64,000 nt of DNA. It comes from Onchidella celtica (Eukaryota; Mollusca; Gastropoda; Systellommatophora; Onchidiidae). The notes below the pieces were generated by a model, which saw only the letters and a program-made list of their open reading frames with translations, did not search any database and had not been told where the DNA came from. This document shows, piece by piece, positions 51,288 through 63,953 of the stretch. The stretch covers positions 94,003,778 through 94,067,777 of the forward strand of contig OZ007567.1 in the NCBI GenBank assembly GCA_963931925.1, read 5' to 3'. Position 1 is the stretch's first letter. Every line of letters begins with the position of its first letter. Position numbers and translations under genes: made by a program.

Positions 51288-51386
51288 CATTGCGAGCGCC
51301 TGATTCAGGAGTGGAAGTACAGTTGCCTGCTACAATGTAATCCTATGACTTTGTGCCATGGCAAGGTTCACACGCCACACGCAGCT
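51288..51386 (-). other. Candidate 5' exon carrying the start codon of the unrecognised minus-strand gene
   Basis: On the minus strand, GTTTTTCTATTTCAG (AG at 51388-51387) opens a 99-bp segment that ends GCTCGCAATG|GTAAGTTG (GT at 51287-51286). Both splice signals are strong and the size is typical for an exon. All three frames contain stops, so it cannot be an internal coding exon. Its last codon is ATG in phase 0, so splicing to 5989 would give M-VTGQISRMSTS in frame, with a stop (TAG) upstream in the same frame. That fits a mostly 5' untranslated exon with the initiator at its end, followed by an intron of about 45.3 kb. An upstream ATG frame (MAQSHRITL, then stop) could act as a short uORF. 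Splice-site pairs arise by chance in 60 kb, so this is a model, not a demonstration. Confidence 0.45.
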
Positions 51387-54300
51387 CTGAAATAGAAAAA
51401 CACCAATTGAAAATGACTGCGATTTGCATGGAAAACTCATTTAGAAACATTGTAGCAATGAAGCCTCCTGTGACTAGAACAGAACGAAGGTATTAATCTC
51501 TTAAACATTTCTAATTAAATCTGTTCCGGACTTAAATACAAAAAAAAATAAAAAAATTAATGACTGATATGTGTTGTGTACGCTGGGAAAACTTGATGGT
51601 ACATGTAAATGTTTGCTGATTTCAAAAAGAAATGCGCAAAAGGTATGCCTGGTGTTTTCTTTTCGCGTTTTGGCATGATTACAAAGGCACATTTTCTCAA
51701 GGTTTCAGTGTTCCATCACGTACATGTAGATTTCATTACTATCTCTACTCCAGGACATGTCCGCAAATGCAATGCGAAAAAAACTAATGTTTGGTTATCA
51801 CTTCGGTTTTTGCGACGCACATTTTTATGCTGGTTAGCAGTAAAAACTTCTTTTTAATTGATCGACGGACACAAAAATATGGATGTGTGTATATCTAATC
51901 TACAACACGGCTAAGCTATCAACATAACATTGGGTGCACATGAAAGTATGAATCTCAAACGATGTAGATCTAGTAAACGACATCAAACAACACAAACTAG
52001 ATTTGCTCATCGATATAGCTGAGCCTGATGTTTGCATGAATGAATTGCTAAGGAAGTTTTCTGGTTCGACAATGAGCTAGCGGGATTTACGAAATACCCA
52101 GGTATGTTTATGACAATATCCCGGCCACCTGCATGTCCACACTGTCTAGATTCTGTGGTATGGTCTATTTTTACCTAATATTAACCACAGTGTAGAGGCT
52201 GGCGGAAGGGCTGGGGTTATATTGGATTGGATGGGGACTTTTTCCAGGGGGAAGGGGAGGGGGGAGCACTGACAAGGACAAGGACATGTGACAGAAAACA
52301 AGAAGAAAGAAAGAATGCCAGATGGAAGACAGACAGGGGACGACAAAGATAGCCAGACCAAATAAACCTGACGGCCACCAGGACTGTGCTGGGAGAACGA
52401 CCACAGAACAGGAAATGGAGGAAAGGAAGGAGAGATGAGAAGTGCCAAACTTTTTGCTGAATGTTGAAGTGGAGAAAATAAAATTGCCTTACAATGTAAG
52501 CACTGATTTTAATTAGCCTACCCACATGGGAACTCTCCGCTGTCTGATGTAGGGATTAGAGTCACAGCGGTGGATCGTGGAAATTCAGAAGTTTGTGTGT
52601 GGTTTGGACATAATGCCTACTTGCAGTTCAATGTACAGAGGGTCTTGGTTCAAATACATCACTTCTTATTTCACACAAGTAAAACAAAAACAATAGTAAA
52701 ATCGAAGACAAACTATCGTTTTTTTCGCAATTTTTTTTTGCACGTACCCCAGGAAACCAAAAATAGCGCCAATGTGACAGTTTAACCCGAATGTCGACGA
52801 CATGAAATGTTCATTTCTCCGGAGTTATCTCAGTCATATGAGATCATCCAGGGCAACAGAGGTGTCCCCGTAGTATGAAACGAAAGTGCAGTCCAAGTGA
52901 CATGTTCTTTATCCCTTGCTCGGCTCGTGCTATACTGTGAAGAAATGTGCATAATGTTTTGACTGGCCACTGGTCCCTTTACCTGCACGTCTGGCAGTCT
53001 TTTTATGCGCCAATTTATATCGACTAATTTTACTTTCTCATATTTTAAAACTTTGTTTTCAAAACCTGCGAGTGAAATGGATGGTAATCCCCTACCTCGC
53101 CCATCAAAGATTAAATTGGACATGGTCTGGCCTCCCCGCTGGCCAATAATGGAGAAATCTGAGTGTCTCACGAGACAGCAGATGTGGTTAACATTCCACT
53201 GCGATACTGAATGACACGGCTATTCGGTGATAGCAAAATGCGAGAGTAAATCGCCCGATAAAAGCCACATTCCTGCAAAGGAAATCAGATATGTGACCTG
53301 CCGCCACCACTGTCTCACTTTGCTCGTTCTCTCTAAATTGAAGATAACGACGCCTGCACAGACTGGTTTTCTAAACTAGAAGGTAACAGGTGGTATCAAG
53401 ATGTTCATCCAGATTTGGCATCAAAATGTCAAAACTCCTGTTTGCCATATATCTTGCTTCCCACCCCCCACCCCACCCCCTTTTCACTGTTGAAACACAC
53501 TAAGCTTTAAGCTCCACCCCCCCTCCTCAATCTTTTCTTCAAACAGCTCAAACCTGGACTGGTTAGAAATTCACTGTTACGACAATGAGTGTCATTCACA
53601 CTGAACTATCTCAGTTTCATCACAGGTGGCCTGTTATAAAAATCATTCCGGGTCTCTTGTATTTAGACTAAATTTAGAACGGACCCTAACGAGAAATATA
53701 GAATTAAATACATAGCTTAAATAGCAAATATCTGTCATCGACTGCAATGGCCAAATTTATCTGCTCAAAAACAGCAACAGAAAGCATTTCATTAATGTCT
53801 CAGATTCCGATAAAGACCGTCGGATTCAAGTTTCAAGTCCAACATAAACATGAAATGATGACAACACAGAGAAAATCTTCCTGGGGTTTGAAAAAAAAAA
53901 AAGACGTAAATATAAAATTTTAAAAAAGAAGTAAAAAAAAAACAAAAATAACTCCCTGCGGTAATATGAAAGAAGTAATTATGCGAAAGCTGAGATAGTT
54001 GAGAAGCACATTCTTGTGCATTTTCTGCTGTGTAAAAAAAAAAACAAAAAGCGCTCTGAAGTTAATGCAAGACTTAACGCCAGGATGGATGACAACAGTT
54101 ATTTACATACGGATATCAAGTGCATTAGTGTCTGCGATAATCCAGGGCAGAATAACGTCTTTGCATGAGGCTTGCCAATTAAATACATTTTTGTATGCAC
54201 GTGTATTTAATAAAGAGATAAACGAGACACCTATGGTTCCCCCGCCCCCTTCCCTTCGCTCTCAAGGACTTAACAGGGCCAGTGCATTAACATTGCCTTG

Positions 54301-57300
54301 CTGAGATAAGCATAAATCGCCTGCATCCACAGTATTATCTTTCTATTACCGATACAACAGAGTGATTAACGCAGAATCAGGACAGTGTCAAGTTAGATTA
54401 GTCCTCTCAAATGACCACAAGACCGTCATATTGACGTCTTTGGCTTGTACAACAGCTGGCCTGTCCATGTTTGTTCATGTCCAGCGGCACCAAGCATTAT
54501 TACACCGTTCAGATCGTTTAGTTTCAGAATGCTTTTCCAAGTCTGCGAGTACTGTATAAATCTGTTCTACAAACCTACACGTAAACCAGCCACCAACCGC
54601 GCGACTTTAGCTGATATGCATAATGCAATTTTAATAATCCTACCCTGACAAATCGGTTTGTGTTGAGATGAGTAACTACTGATTGATATAGCGGTTGCAT
54701 TTTTTTTTTTCGCGCTGGTGAGACGTGGAAGGCTTTAAATGAAATTATGAGACTTATCCAACAGCTGGGTAAGACATTCTGTATTTTCATTACGAGTGAA
54801 CCAATTTTTATCTGCTATATAATTATATATCACTGCTGATGTTGGTTGCAACATCATTGCAGTCATCAGCACCGCTGTTCAAAGCTGTTCATTATAAACG
54901 TTGACATGTATCACACTACAAAACTATGAGAAATTCAATCGATGGCCACGGCCAAAGGGAACGCGTATGGCAGTATGCATGAGGTATTAGGAAAATGCAG
55001 CTGGCTCTGTTTTTCAAGAATACCACATAACCAAACGCCTACAAATAAAATGAAATATAAAAGACAAAACTTGAGATTTAAAAAAAAACAACTTACATGC
55101 ATTTTTTTTCATAGTTTACCCATGATCTGTTTTCTTGCCAAAATCACTGTTACGTGGATTTAAAGGAAGTCTCCAGGTGTACATGTATTCTTAGACGCGT
55201 CTGTTTGCAGTGAAAGAACCATTACAAGCGACTTCTACAGCACTGAAGATGTCTACATGTCATGACTCATCCCTACGTCAAGGCAACTGTCTTCAACAAT
55301 CAATTATTAATTATTCTCGTCGCCCAAGCGCATCAAGTACAGAAAATCTTGACATCAGAACATGCAACCAGTTGTGAATTCCAACAAATGGCCAAAGGCT
55401 GTGCGTGGTAAAAATCTTTGGCTCGAAAATGTGGCGTGACACTGCTGAAACAGCCTTACTATTATTTTAATTGCTTACCTTCTCGGTCATGCGGAATTCC
55501 ACGCGACTGTGCGCCCAATGAAAATGTGATTGAGCACAAACCATTGGGTCACCCAGGAGTTTACAGTCCCAGGGCTTACAGCAATCTATTAGTTGATTGA
55601 AGAGCCTCTGAACAGAACAAAAGACCGGAGGCAGAGCCAAGACTAACATTGACTTAAGCAAAACCATTCCTGAATTGAGGGTCAGGCGGTGGTAATGTAT
55701 ACCAAAACCTGCACTACAATGGGCAGGCACCATCTCAGGTGGCAAAACTTACCACTTACAGCAACACACGACTGGTCATATCTACGGTCACATCAAAACA
55801 CTACAACAAAAGACCCCATGGCTGGGCAGTGGTGGAGAATTCAGGCCAGTCGTTTCTGACATGCTATATGAGAGATATAATGACACACAATGGAGCATTG
55901 TTGCCCCTTGCAATATCGCAACTTATCTTGTGTCTTCATGAATAAAACATGTCCTAGCTTAGTGCATTTCTTCAGATCTCCTGACCATCAACATGATGAA
56001 GTACAAAACATGTTTACATGTCACTGTTACAATAATGGAATTGGGGCAGTCACCCTTCTTCTTGCCCTGCGGTTGAACAATTATCATTATGTCCGATGTC
56101 TGGGACCCAAAGAAGAAAATCATGATTCACAATCATGTTAATGTAAAGCATGCTATAATGTACATATATATGCAAACAATCGCTACAAAGCTCTCTGAAT
56201 ACAATCATATGAGATGTGAGGCCGATGGTTCTGCTGGCAAATTTTATATGTGTATACACATGTTCTGTTATTTGTTTGTTTGTTGTTGTTGTTGTTTTTA
56301 TCCAATGCACAGTTCATGACTTTTTTCATTTGAAATGCCCAATTATAACGTTCAATCTTCCACACAGGCCAGTCCACTTCACCTCAGCACCTTATAAGTC
56401 TTACTTTGACAGGACAGTCAGTGAGTGATACAACAACTTGTGTGTTTCAGTCAAGTATCAAGGGGTCTTTAAGCATGTATGTCCGCCCTTTCCCCTTTTT
56501 TTTCTCCAACTGCCACGTAACTTCATGTCGTGAAAACACAGAAAATAATATGTTTCAAGTGAATCTACATAAACTCACAGTGCAAGGAAAGAAAGAAAGT
56601 AAGTGGGTAGGTATACAATTCAGAAGTGTTAAATACTGACTGCTATGAATTATAGTAACATCAGCTGCAACCTACCATCTTCATTACAGTGAACTATCCG
56701 GTTTTGTTGTTGTTTTCTTTGTCTATTTCGGCGTCACCGGTAAAACACAAAATACATGCCATGTAAAGAACAGGAACAAGAAGTTCAAAATACATTAAGT
56801 TAACTGGATGCCTCAAACTGCAACCCCTTTCAGGAGGAGATGGGAAAATCAAACTGTATGTTGTAGCTCCCAGTTTGTCACTGGAAAACTCGTTACTCTT
56901 GATTAGGGATAAGTTCACATAAATTTTAAGTACCGTAGCTCTCTCTACCTTCAGGCAAGCTGGGATTGTTTCTAGCTCCTCGCCCAATGGATCAAATCAG
57001 TAAATTCCAGAATCCGTAACTTCGACCACGAATGTATTCCCCCTCTCTCCCGGGACACTGTTATGTTCGGAAAAAGTAGGCAATTTGTGCCAAACAAAAC
57101 AGACTGGGGAAGCGCCCCGTCTTTTCGCACCACACAAACAACAGGAGAGAGCGCCTGATTCCTGACACGGGATATCAACAACTACAACTCTTCCCTGAGA
57201 ACACAGCCAGTGCAAGAAGTTAAGAGCAACAGAAGAAAAATCTGAACGTGTTCAATTAGAGTCTCGAACGAAAGGGCTGATACGTGAATGAAGCCAGGTA

Positions 57301-59540
57301 AATTTATCAGCCAAACCCCGACACTAATGATGCATTGCGTGCAACATGCGAAGGCCGTATTTCACCGGGCTCCATTCAAACTAATTAACTAATGTCAGCT
57401 ATCCCGACGTCTCATATAATAGTGTTGTGGACCAGTTGGAAAGAATTCGGAAAAAGTGAAGAGAAAGAGAGAAGGGGTGACTGGGGTCGCAATAATTATG
57501 AGACTGAGAGAAAGGATGATGGCATGAGACTGAAGCTCGAACAAATTACGACAAAAGAAATGCACGTTTACATCACCCGATGGAGATGGGAATATTTCTT
57601 TTGGTTTTGTTGAGAGAACATTAAACGTTTAGTAATTACGATGGTCGGATGTTATGTTTGTATTTTTTAATGGGGTCGTTCACAACCTATCTGCACATCA
57701 AAATTAAATATTTTCATCCGATAAATCTGTTATGCCTTGGTCAGCATAATCCACAGATAACTGTCTTTCTCTAAATTCCATTTAGCCTCTGAATTAGTCG
57801 TCATAAAAATAACAATGTCGACTTAGTTGCCAGGGTGGTTTAATGGATCAATGAATGCAGTTAATCCCTCCACTAACCACACGGAGTATCCATACAAAGT
57901 TCACACAAGACATGGGAATTTCATTTAAAGAAACAGACAGCATCTGAGTGTGACTATGTATTTTCAGCCGTAATGGGGGATTCCGTTGGTCAGGTATCCC
58001 GCTACAACACGATCAGCCAACAAGACCTCCCTGGACCTCTCGCAGCTGGGCGGTAAACAAACGTGAGTGGAAAACACACCCAAAATCAGGTCATGTCCAA
58101 GGCTCATTGACAGTTTAGAGCATGGGACGGTTCCAAACCTATTTTAGGTCACAGGGCCTCGGTGAATCTTAAGCTCTTGTCACTGTGACCAAGGTCGTAA
58201 AAGGTAGTAAATTATTCTCAAAACTGAATCATGGAGTTAAAAAAACAACAACCTGAAACCCACACATTCAGTTGTGACAAGACAGCAGTTGCCCATGGAT
58301 TCTTGTGTTAGCCTGATTTGAAATGAACACAATACAGCAGATGTAATTGCCCAACCATTTGATGCACTCCATGAGAAATCTGACAACATCTGACTAACTC
58401 AACATCAAAAGTTTCCATTTTCTTTTTACACGATACTGAAATACTCACATGGAGTGGCATACAAGTCCTAGATTTGGTTTCTAAATATGCTTGCCAAGAA
58501 ATTTTGCCAGTCTTCTATAAATTTACATTGCAATTTTCTGCTTACAGGCTTGAGGCCACTAATATGTATTACAACTTGTCTGCTGCGTCATATCAGCATT
58601 TGCTATCTGTTCTGTTGGCCACATCATTTTTTTCTGAGTCATTCATTATGCATATAACATGACCTTCTAACTTCTACATTAAAAGCAACTAGTATTGCAG
58701 CTTATTCTACTTTTAAGCACAAGGTGTATGTATTATCAGCATAATCTGTATTAAAACCACGACAAATAATATAACGTATGAAGTTCTAATACATTTTTTC
58801 ATGATGCATTTATGAATATACCATGATACTTCGTAAGAACGACAAAATTGTATATAATTGCCATCAACACACATTGTTCTTCAATGAAACATTACAAATT
58901 AGAACAAATCTGAATGTGTATTATAGCTCACAACTGTATAATATATACCTTGAAAATCACTAGGTTGGCTTTTCAGGACTGGCATCATTGCACTTACCAC
59001 TCTCCTCTGAGAATGAATTTAGCCTTCATGTCTTCCAAGCATGTGAAGTACTTTATAAAGCATGCACTCTTAAAAGAACAGTGATCTCCTAAATTACATC
59101 TGTATTTTTTTAAAAACCTTTGGGGTGATGAGGTAAATCATTTAAATGCAACTTCACAAAGCAAGGACATTATAACAATGAATCATGCAGACAACCAGAC
59201 ACGATTTATCATAATTTCCAACTCCTATAGTACAGAATAAATTTGTCAGTTGAACATATTCGGTGGGTCTGTGTACACATCTATGTACTATAGTCTGAAG
59301 TGGCCAAAAAAAAACAAAAAAAACTCCGATCTCAGAAAGCTTCAAAAGCACTTTTAAAACAGAACTTTATCTATAATGGCTCCACAGAAATTTTCAAAAA
59401 GAACCTTACATCTATATTTGAAAAAAGATGTCAGTGTGGTGAAAAAAGTAAACCTCTTGTGGATCTAGCGTTTTATACAATCACCAACATGTGGTGGTAC
59501 CAGTAAGGCATAATAATCAAACTGAAATTAATACTTCATT
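51387..59540 (-). other. Non-coding or intergenic stretch upstream of the second minus-strand gene
   Basis: AT-rich DNA between the candidate start exons and the NR2C2AP 3' end. It contains a (TTG)n tract near 56276-56298 and C-rich runs near 53462-53480. A minus-strand GAGAAG|GTAAGC site at 55479 follows an ATG (MTEK, phase 0) and could mark another alternative first exon; an acceptor-less MPLH|GTGAGT site at 58449 shows how easily such patterns arise. No certain gene. Confidence 0.4.
52983..53065 (-). other. Weak candidate coding exon, 83 bp
   Basis: On the minus strand, CCATTTCACTCGCAG precedes an 83-bp segment ending GACGTGCAG|GTAAAG. One frame reads FENKVLKYEKVKLVDINWR then IKRLPDVQ, starting in phase 1 and ending in phase 0. 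It could therefore be spliced to the exon at 5989 or belong to an unrelated gene. The translation looks protein-like but I do not recognise it. The frame stays open well beyond both splice sites, which weakens the case. Confidence 0.2.
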
Positions 59541-60030
59541 ATAGATCAGGTTCCACATAGATCGAGATCTATCCCTATCTTCTCACCCTCAGTCACTAAA
59601 GTTAACTGCACTTTAATTAGGGCCTATGTCATTACAATTGTAGATCTACAATCAAGTGATCAGGAGTAGGTCTACCTCTAGATCTAGACTAGATCTAGAT
59701 TTTGATCCTGGGGCCGTGGGGGAGAAAAAAAAATATAGATCTATCTCAGTTCTGAATGAAATTCCCTAATTTGCCAGTAATCAACCTGCTCAGCAGCAGC
59801 CACTCTGTTTGACAATCAAAGATAGTGGAGTGTTTGTCTACTATCTTTGACAATATCACCACATAGTATAACCTGGAACAGAAAATCAGGTTTACAGTTA
59901 CACAGCCTGGCCCTCTATTCCGCTACAAAAGCTCGCTTGCTGCTAATGTTTGAGGTTTTTCGTCTCAGGGGTAAGAGGCAGCAAGAAGAGGCTGAAATTA
60001 GATCTAGATCTAGAAATCTATATTGAATGC
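59541..60030. repeat. AGATCTAG-rich segment
   Basis: AGATCT, TAGATCTA and CTAGATCT words recur at both sides of this segment (about 59560-59750 and 59998-60018), including the overlapping palindromes TAGATCTAGACTAGATCTAG and TAGATCTAGATCTAG. The middle holds the short hairpin at 59816-59850. The cluster looks like a dispersed repeat with palindromic ends, but I cannot assign a family. Confidence 0.4.
59816..59850. repeat. Short perfect inverted repeat (11-bp arms, 13-base loop)
   Basis: TCAAAGATAGT at 59816-59826 pairs exactly with ACTATCTTTGA at 59840-59850. The stem is too short for a typical microRNA precursor. Confidence 0.85.
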
Positions 60031-63000
60031 AACAGAGCCCGATGTAGCTAATCTATACATTTGCGTGATTTTGATATTACCTTGCTGGAAAACACAAGAC
60101 TCAAGACATCTACAGCGAGTGATCTTTTGGGTCAGTGTTCAGAGCACAGGATCTGGTCAATAGGAATAGCAACAACTTTTCAATCTCAGATCCTACTCTT
60201 CGTCGCTTTGAGCGTATTTTTAACAAGGGCATTCTACTCTGAATAAAAACAATGTGATCCAAAAATTGCGAGAGTTATGTATCTTGTCATTCACATGAGC
60301 ATTGAGCACTGTAGCGGTCCTTGGGATATATTTCCCAAAATCTTAGGATTTTAGGGTTACCTTGGGATCTTAACATTTTTTTTTTTTTAAGATCTTGGGA
60401 TTTTCATAACCTTTGTTCATTTGATGTTATTTTTAATTAAAAAGAAAGAAAGACTGAACAAAAGAAAATACCAGAAAACAGAATCTCAAAGATCTAGACA
60501 TAACTACATACAATACTTGAGTAAAACAAAAGAAGTATAATTAGAATAAACGATCTGCTGCAGAATTATCCCATTCCTAGTCACCTACAGTTCTCCCCTA
60601 AAAAGTCGTCACAAAACTGTCCACCACCACCCCCCCCCCTCCGCAATGCCGTTCGTGACAAAACGTGAATTAAGCTCGGCTAATCTAGGTAATTTGGGAT
60701 TGCTTGCATGTAATGTCCTTTTTTTTCATCTGTGAGTTAACCAATGTCACTGCTTATTTCAAATTCAGTGTATTACGAAACTGAATTTCAAAGAAATTAT
60801 ATTGTGTTTAGGATTGAAAAAAATATTGGGATCATTTTTTTTTGAGGCGGGGTTATTGGGATTTTTTCACCGACAACGCTGCACAAAAGACCCAGTCAAC
60901 TCAAACAACTTAGGGAACAGAGGGAGTAGGGCTCGGGAGTGAGGGGGGTAATAATCCCACTTTTCACCAAATGGAGATTGCTTTTAAAAATAAACATCGC
61001 AAAATTTCAGCAACATTTCCTTATCCGCCTATGCTGCAAGTAGTCAAATCACCTTAGAGGTGAACCAGACCAAGGCTGACGTGGGTGCCAACTAGTGGCA
61101 AACTACTACTGATGATGCATCATACTAAAACACTACCCACTGCCCATACCACCGCCAATGTCTTTATGTCTGCATTTCCATTCTGTTTATGAGAAGACTT
61201 ATGTGAAATAGCATAGGCGGAAGTACGTTACATGCAGAAAATGTTTCGAATACGACTTGTCATGCCATTCGTGTGGCTTTATCTTAGTAGTGTTATTGCT
61301 ATTGATGTTTGACAATGTTGCCATTGGAATGGACGATAAGTCGTTTTGGCGAGGCTTGAGACAAAATGTTTAATAGTTACAGATCTGTGGTGATTTGTAA
61401 TACCGCTACTACTATGCTCAGCTCAATGACTGTCCAAGTGTGAAGAAGGATTGTTCATGTTGTGAAGATTCAGTGCTCTTTACTTCTAAAGATACATGTA
61501 TAATTATATGTGGAAGCAAGAAATGGATGACTCTTTCGTTCACCTGGCTTGCAATGTCCAAGACAGGTGTTCATGGCTATTTCTGAAGAAATCATTCATT
61601 GTTATTTTAATGCACAGCCAAGTTTTATGTCACTGATGTGGCATGTTTTGAATACTAACATTCCGTTATTTCTTACAACGAATCTGAGAAGACTGAAAAA
61701 AAGTGTAGATCTATTGTTTGCTGCCTGGATCAGTTAGAACTTAAGTGTGCATTAACATGGATGAACATTAAATTTTTTCCCTACAACTTAAAGTTGTTGT
61801 ATCAGCAGCTATCCATCACCACTGGATCTATCAGCTGGGATCTACATATATGTATAAGGTCATTTTTTTTTTCCCGCAAAACAATCCATCCTCACAGTGC
61901 TCCCCTGGAACAGATACAATTATAGCCACCCGAGAGCGAGATCCAGTCCAGTTAAATCCATTATTGTGATGTAGGCCTACATTATTTATTATCCACACCC
62001 GTGGCACTGATTACAGCACATGTCACTACGCTGCATGCGTCAAGGAAGTGGTGGGTTGACTTTTTTCTTTCCTCAATATTTTGTATGTCATTTTTGTTTT
62101 TGTTGTACGGTTTTGTCCTGAGGGTTTTACAATGTTAGTTCCATTATTGGAGTGGAGTTGAAATTAAGTGAACTTAAAAAGATGAATGTCAAGATATTGT
62201 TGTGGTTTTCTGGAATAAACAAAGTCTGCTTTGCAGGGTGGGGTGATAAGTCTGTAGGAATGGCCATGGGCGGCAAGCATGTAATTTGTATTACCATGAC
62301 AAAATGGTGGCAAGTAAATTACATTACTTTATCACCTGACAATCCAATTACATGTAAGTGAAAACAAAATATATTGTGCAGTGATTCACTGATGCAGATG
62401 AACCTCAAATAATATTAATTCAATGTATGTACATGTATAATGAAAGAACTACGAAGTTCAAATATTCCCACCATAAATTTACATTTTTATATGTCAGGAG
62501 TGTTGTCAAAGGTTTGGCTTCCCTAGCCAAAAGCAAGTAGGGGCCTACATGTACAATAAATGCATAATGTGTTAAGTTTAGATCATTACAAAGTTCTTGC
62601 TGAATGTGGCAGTTTTTTGAAGTTGCATTACAAATGGTCACCTTAATGAATTTTCAGTCAGGCATTAGTGCAAAGTACCTAAATCATGTTTCCACTCCTT
62701 TTTTTTATAAAGTTTAGGCCCCCTTGTTCATGTGTTAGTCATAAGAAGAGAAAACAATCATTATAGATTAATTAAGTGAAAGGAACTTTAAAACGTTATC
62801 ACAGTCATACTTGCTGGTCATGTTATTGCTCAATATTTTGACCATTAGTGCTGTATTTCTAAGAGAGTAACAACATGCAGAATAAGTTTTATTTTCTGGA
62901 TACATGCATCTTGTCTGGCAGTTCCTTTGTCAAAAAACAGATTCTTATCTGCCAGGATCAATTACATACACATTGTACAATCCACCAATAATCATTGTGA

Positions 63001-63253
63001 TAGTGTTGCATATAAAAGTGTCAGTGAAATGGAGGAGATAATAAATCATTAAGTCGCCACTAGTGAGTGTATGTATTTTTCTAAGGAGACTCTTTGTAAT
63101 GTACATGTATTTTACATCTGAATTCCTGGAAATTCATGCACTCTCAGGCAAACAATAAAACTTTCCTTTTAAAACTACATGTATACAATTTCTGACATTA
63201 ATCTCACAACAACTACAAGGAGGCATAAAACATTGGCATGATTTTATCTTAAA
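60031..63253 (-). other. Intergenic stretch downstream of NR2C2AP
   Basis: AT-rich DNA with recurrent ACATGTA words, T runs near 60377-60390 and 60836-60843, and a possible degenerate element about 60308-60895 with GGGAT-rich ends. No supported exon. Confidence 0.4.
62960..62994 (+). repeat. 35-bp direct repeat, copy 1
   Basis: Matches 63954-63988 at 31 of 35 positions, with the shared core ATTGTACAAT then, one base later, CACCAATAATCA. The two copies lie 994 bp apart, one on each side of the NR2C2AP terminal exon. Confidence 0.8.
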
Positions 63254-63259
63254 TTTATT
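63254..63259 (-). terminator. NR2C2AP: Candidate polyadenylation signal of NR2C2AP
   Basis: AATAAA on the minus strand, 114 bases after the stop codon at 63375-63373. It is the first perfect AATAAA downstream of the stop. Cleavage would be expected 10-30 bases further on. Confidence 0.45.
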
Positions 63260-63372
63260 CAACTTATTCACATAAAACTTTAAAAGTGTATGAAAAAAAA
63301 AAAAGACATAAATTTCTTTGCAAAAGCATAATATATATGTATTATGTATAAACAACATAAAATAAAACAATA

Positions 63373-63492
63373 TCAGGAAACCTCTCCAAAGATATCCAAC
63401 TTGTAAATTGTAATTCGTCCAAAAAAATCTGTGCTGCTGTCAAACACAACTTTCAGAATCTTCACAGAAACTGGCTGTGGAAGTCTGAATGT
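63373..63492 (-). CDS. NR2C2AP: NR2C2AP homologue, last coding exon (C-terminal 39 residues)
   Basis: On the minus strand an acceptor (GACTTGTTTCAG, AG at 63494-63493) opens a phase-0 frame of 39 codons ending in TGA (63375-63373). It reads TFRLPQPVSVKILKVVFDSS and then TDFFGRITIYKLDIFGEVS. The end of human NR2C2AP (TRA16), as I remember it, has TFPIP, LKVTFEDATDFFGRVVIY and LRVLGE in the same order and spacing, and the protein ends within three residues of the same place. The vertebrate protein is about 139 residues with a discoidin-like (F5/8 C-type) beta-sandwich fold and was described as a repressor of the orphan nuclear receptor TR4 (NR2C2). This exon supplies the last strands of that fold. 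The remaining 100 or so residues must lie upstream, past the right edge of the window. Function in this organism is inferred from homology only. Confidence 0.85.
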   Translation of the reverse strand, partial: TFRLPQPVSVKILKVVFDSSTDFFGRITIYKLDIFGEVS

Positions 63493-63559
63493 CTGAAACA
63501 AGTCAAGCATGATGAAGATGTAATTAAATGTTAATCAATGTTTCATTCATGTTAATCCA

Positions 63560-63780
63560 GTTTAACCCCTTCATTGCCAGCTATATTATACACTGATATG
63601 CCGGGGAGATTTTGCTTAAAAATGACTACCCGTACAAATTTGCCTATATATATCCTCAAGGACACACTTAACCCCTTCACTGCCTGTAGCTCATACAACG
63701 CACGGGCCTATCCCATCACTCAATATGCCTGTAGCCTGTACGACGTAGTACTAGCCCGCACGACATACAGTCCTTTACAT
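63560..63780 (+). repeat. Repeat with TTAACCCCTTCAnTGCC modules
   Basis: TTAACCCCTTCATTGCC at about 63562 recurs as TTAACCCCTTCACTGCC at 63668, and TGCCTGTAGC occurs at 63681 and again near 63727, each followed by related TACRACGnACGGG-like sequence. The modular structure suggests a fragment of a dispersed repeat lying inside the NR2C2AP intron. No family assigned. Confidence 0.4.
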
Positions 63781-63953
63781 CATTCTGAGAGAGTGATTGC
63801 CTGTTGTCTCCTTATAAAGCGCATCCATGGCCAATGATTGATGTATTTTTACACAGAAAAAAAAAAAAGGCAAATGACACGAAATTAATGAAAACAAACA
63901 GTAAACAGTGCTGACATCTTCACCCCCCCCCCCCCCCCACAATTTCTCAAAAG

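Noticed and set aside
58449-58465. Minus-strand ATGCCACTCCAT|GTGAGT, phase 0
   Set aside because: No upstream acceptor or promoter signal; kept as a reminder that phase-compatible starts occur by chance.
58988-59030. Minus-strand MKAKFILRGE followed by GTAAGT
   Set aside because: Ends in phase 2, incompatible with the next known exon; too short to support alone.
60308-60895. Possible transposon with GGGAT-rich, GTAGCGGTCC / GCAGCGTTGTCGG ends
   Set aside because: The ends match poorly when aligned and no target duplication is visible.
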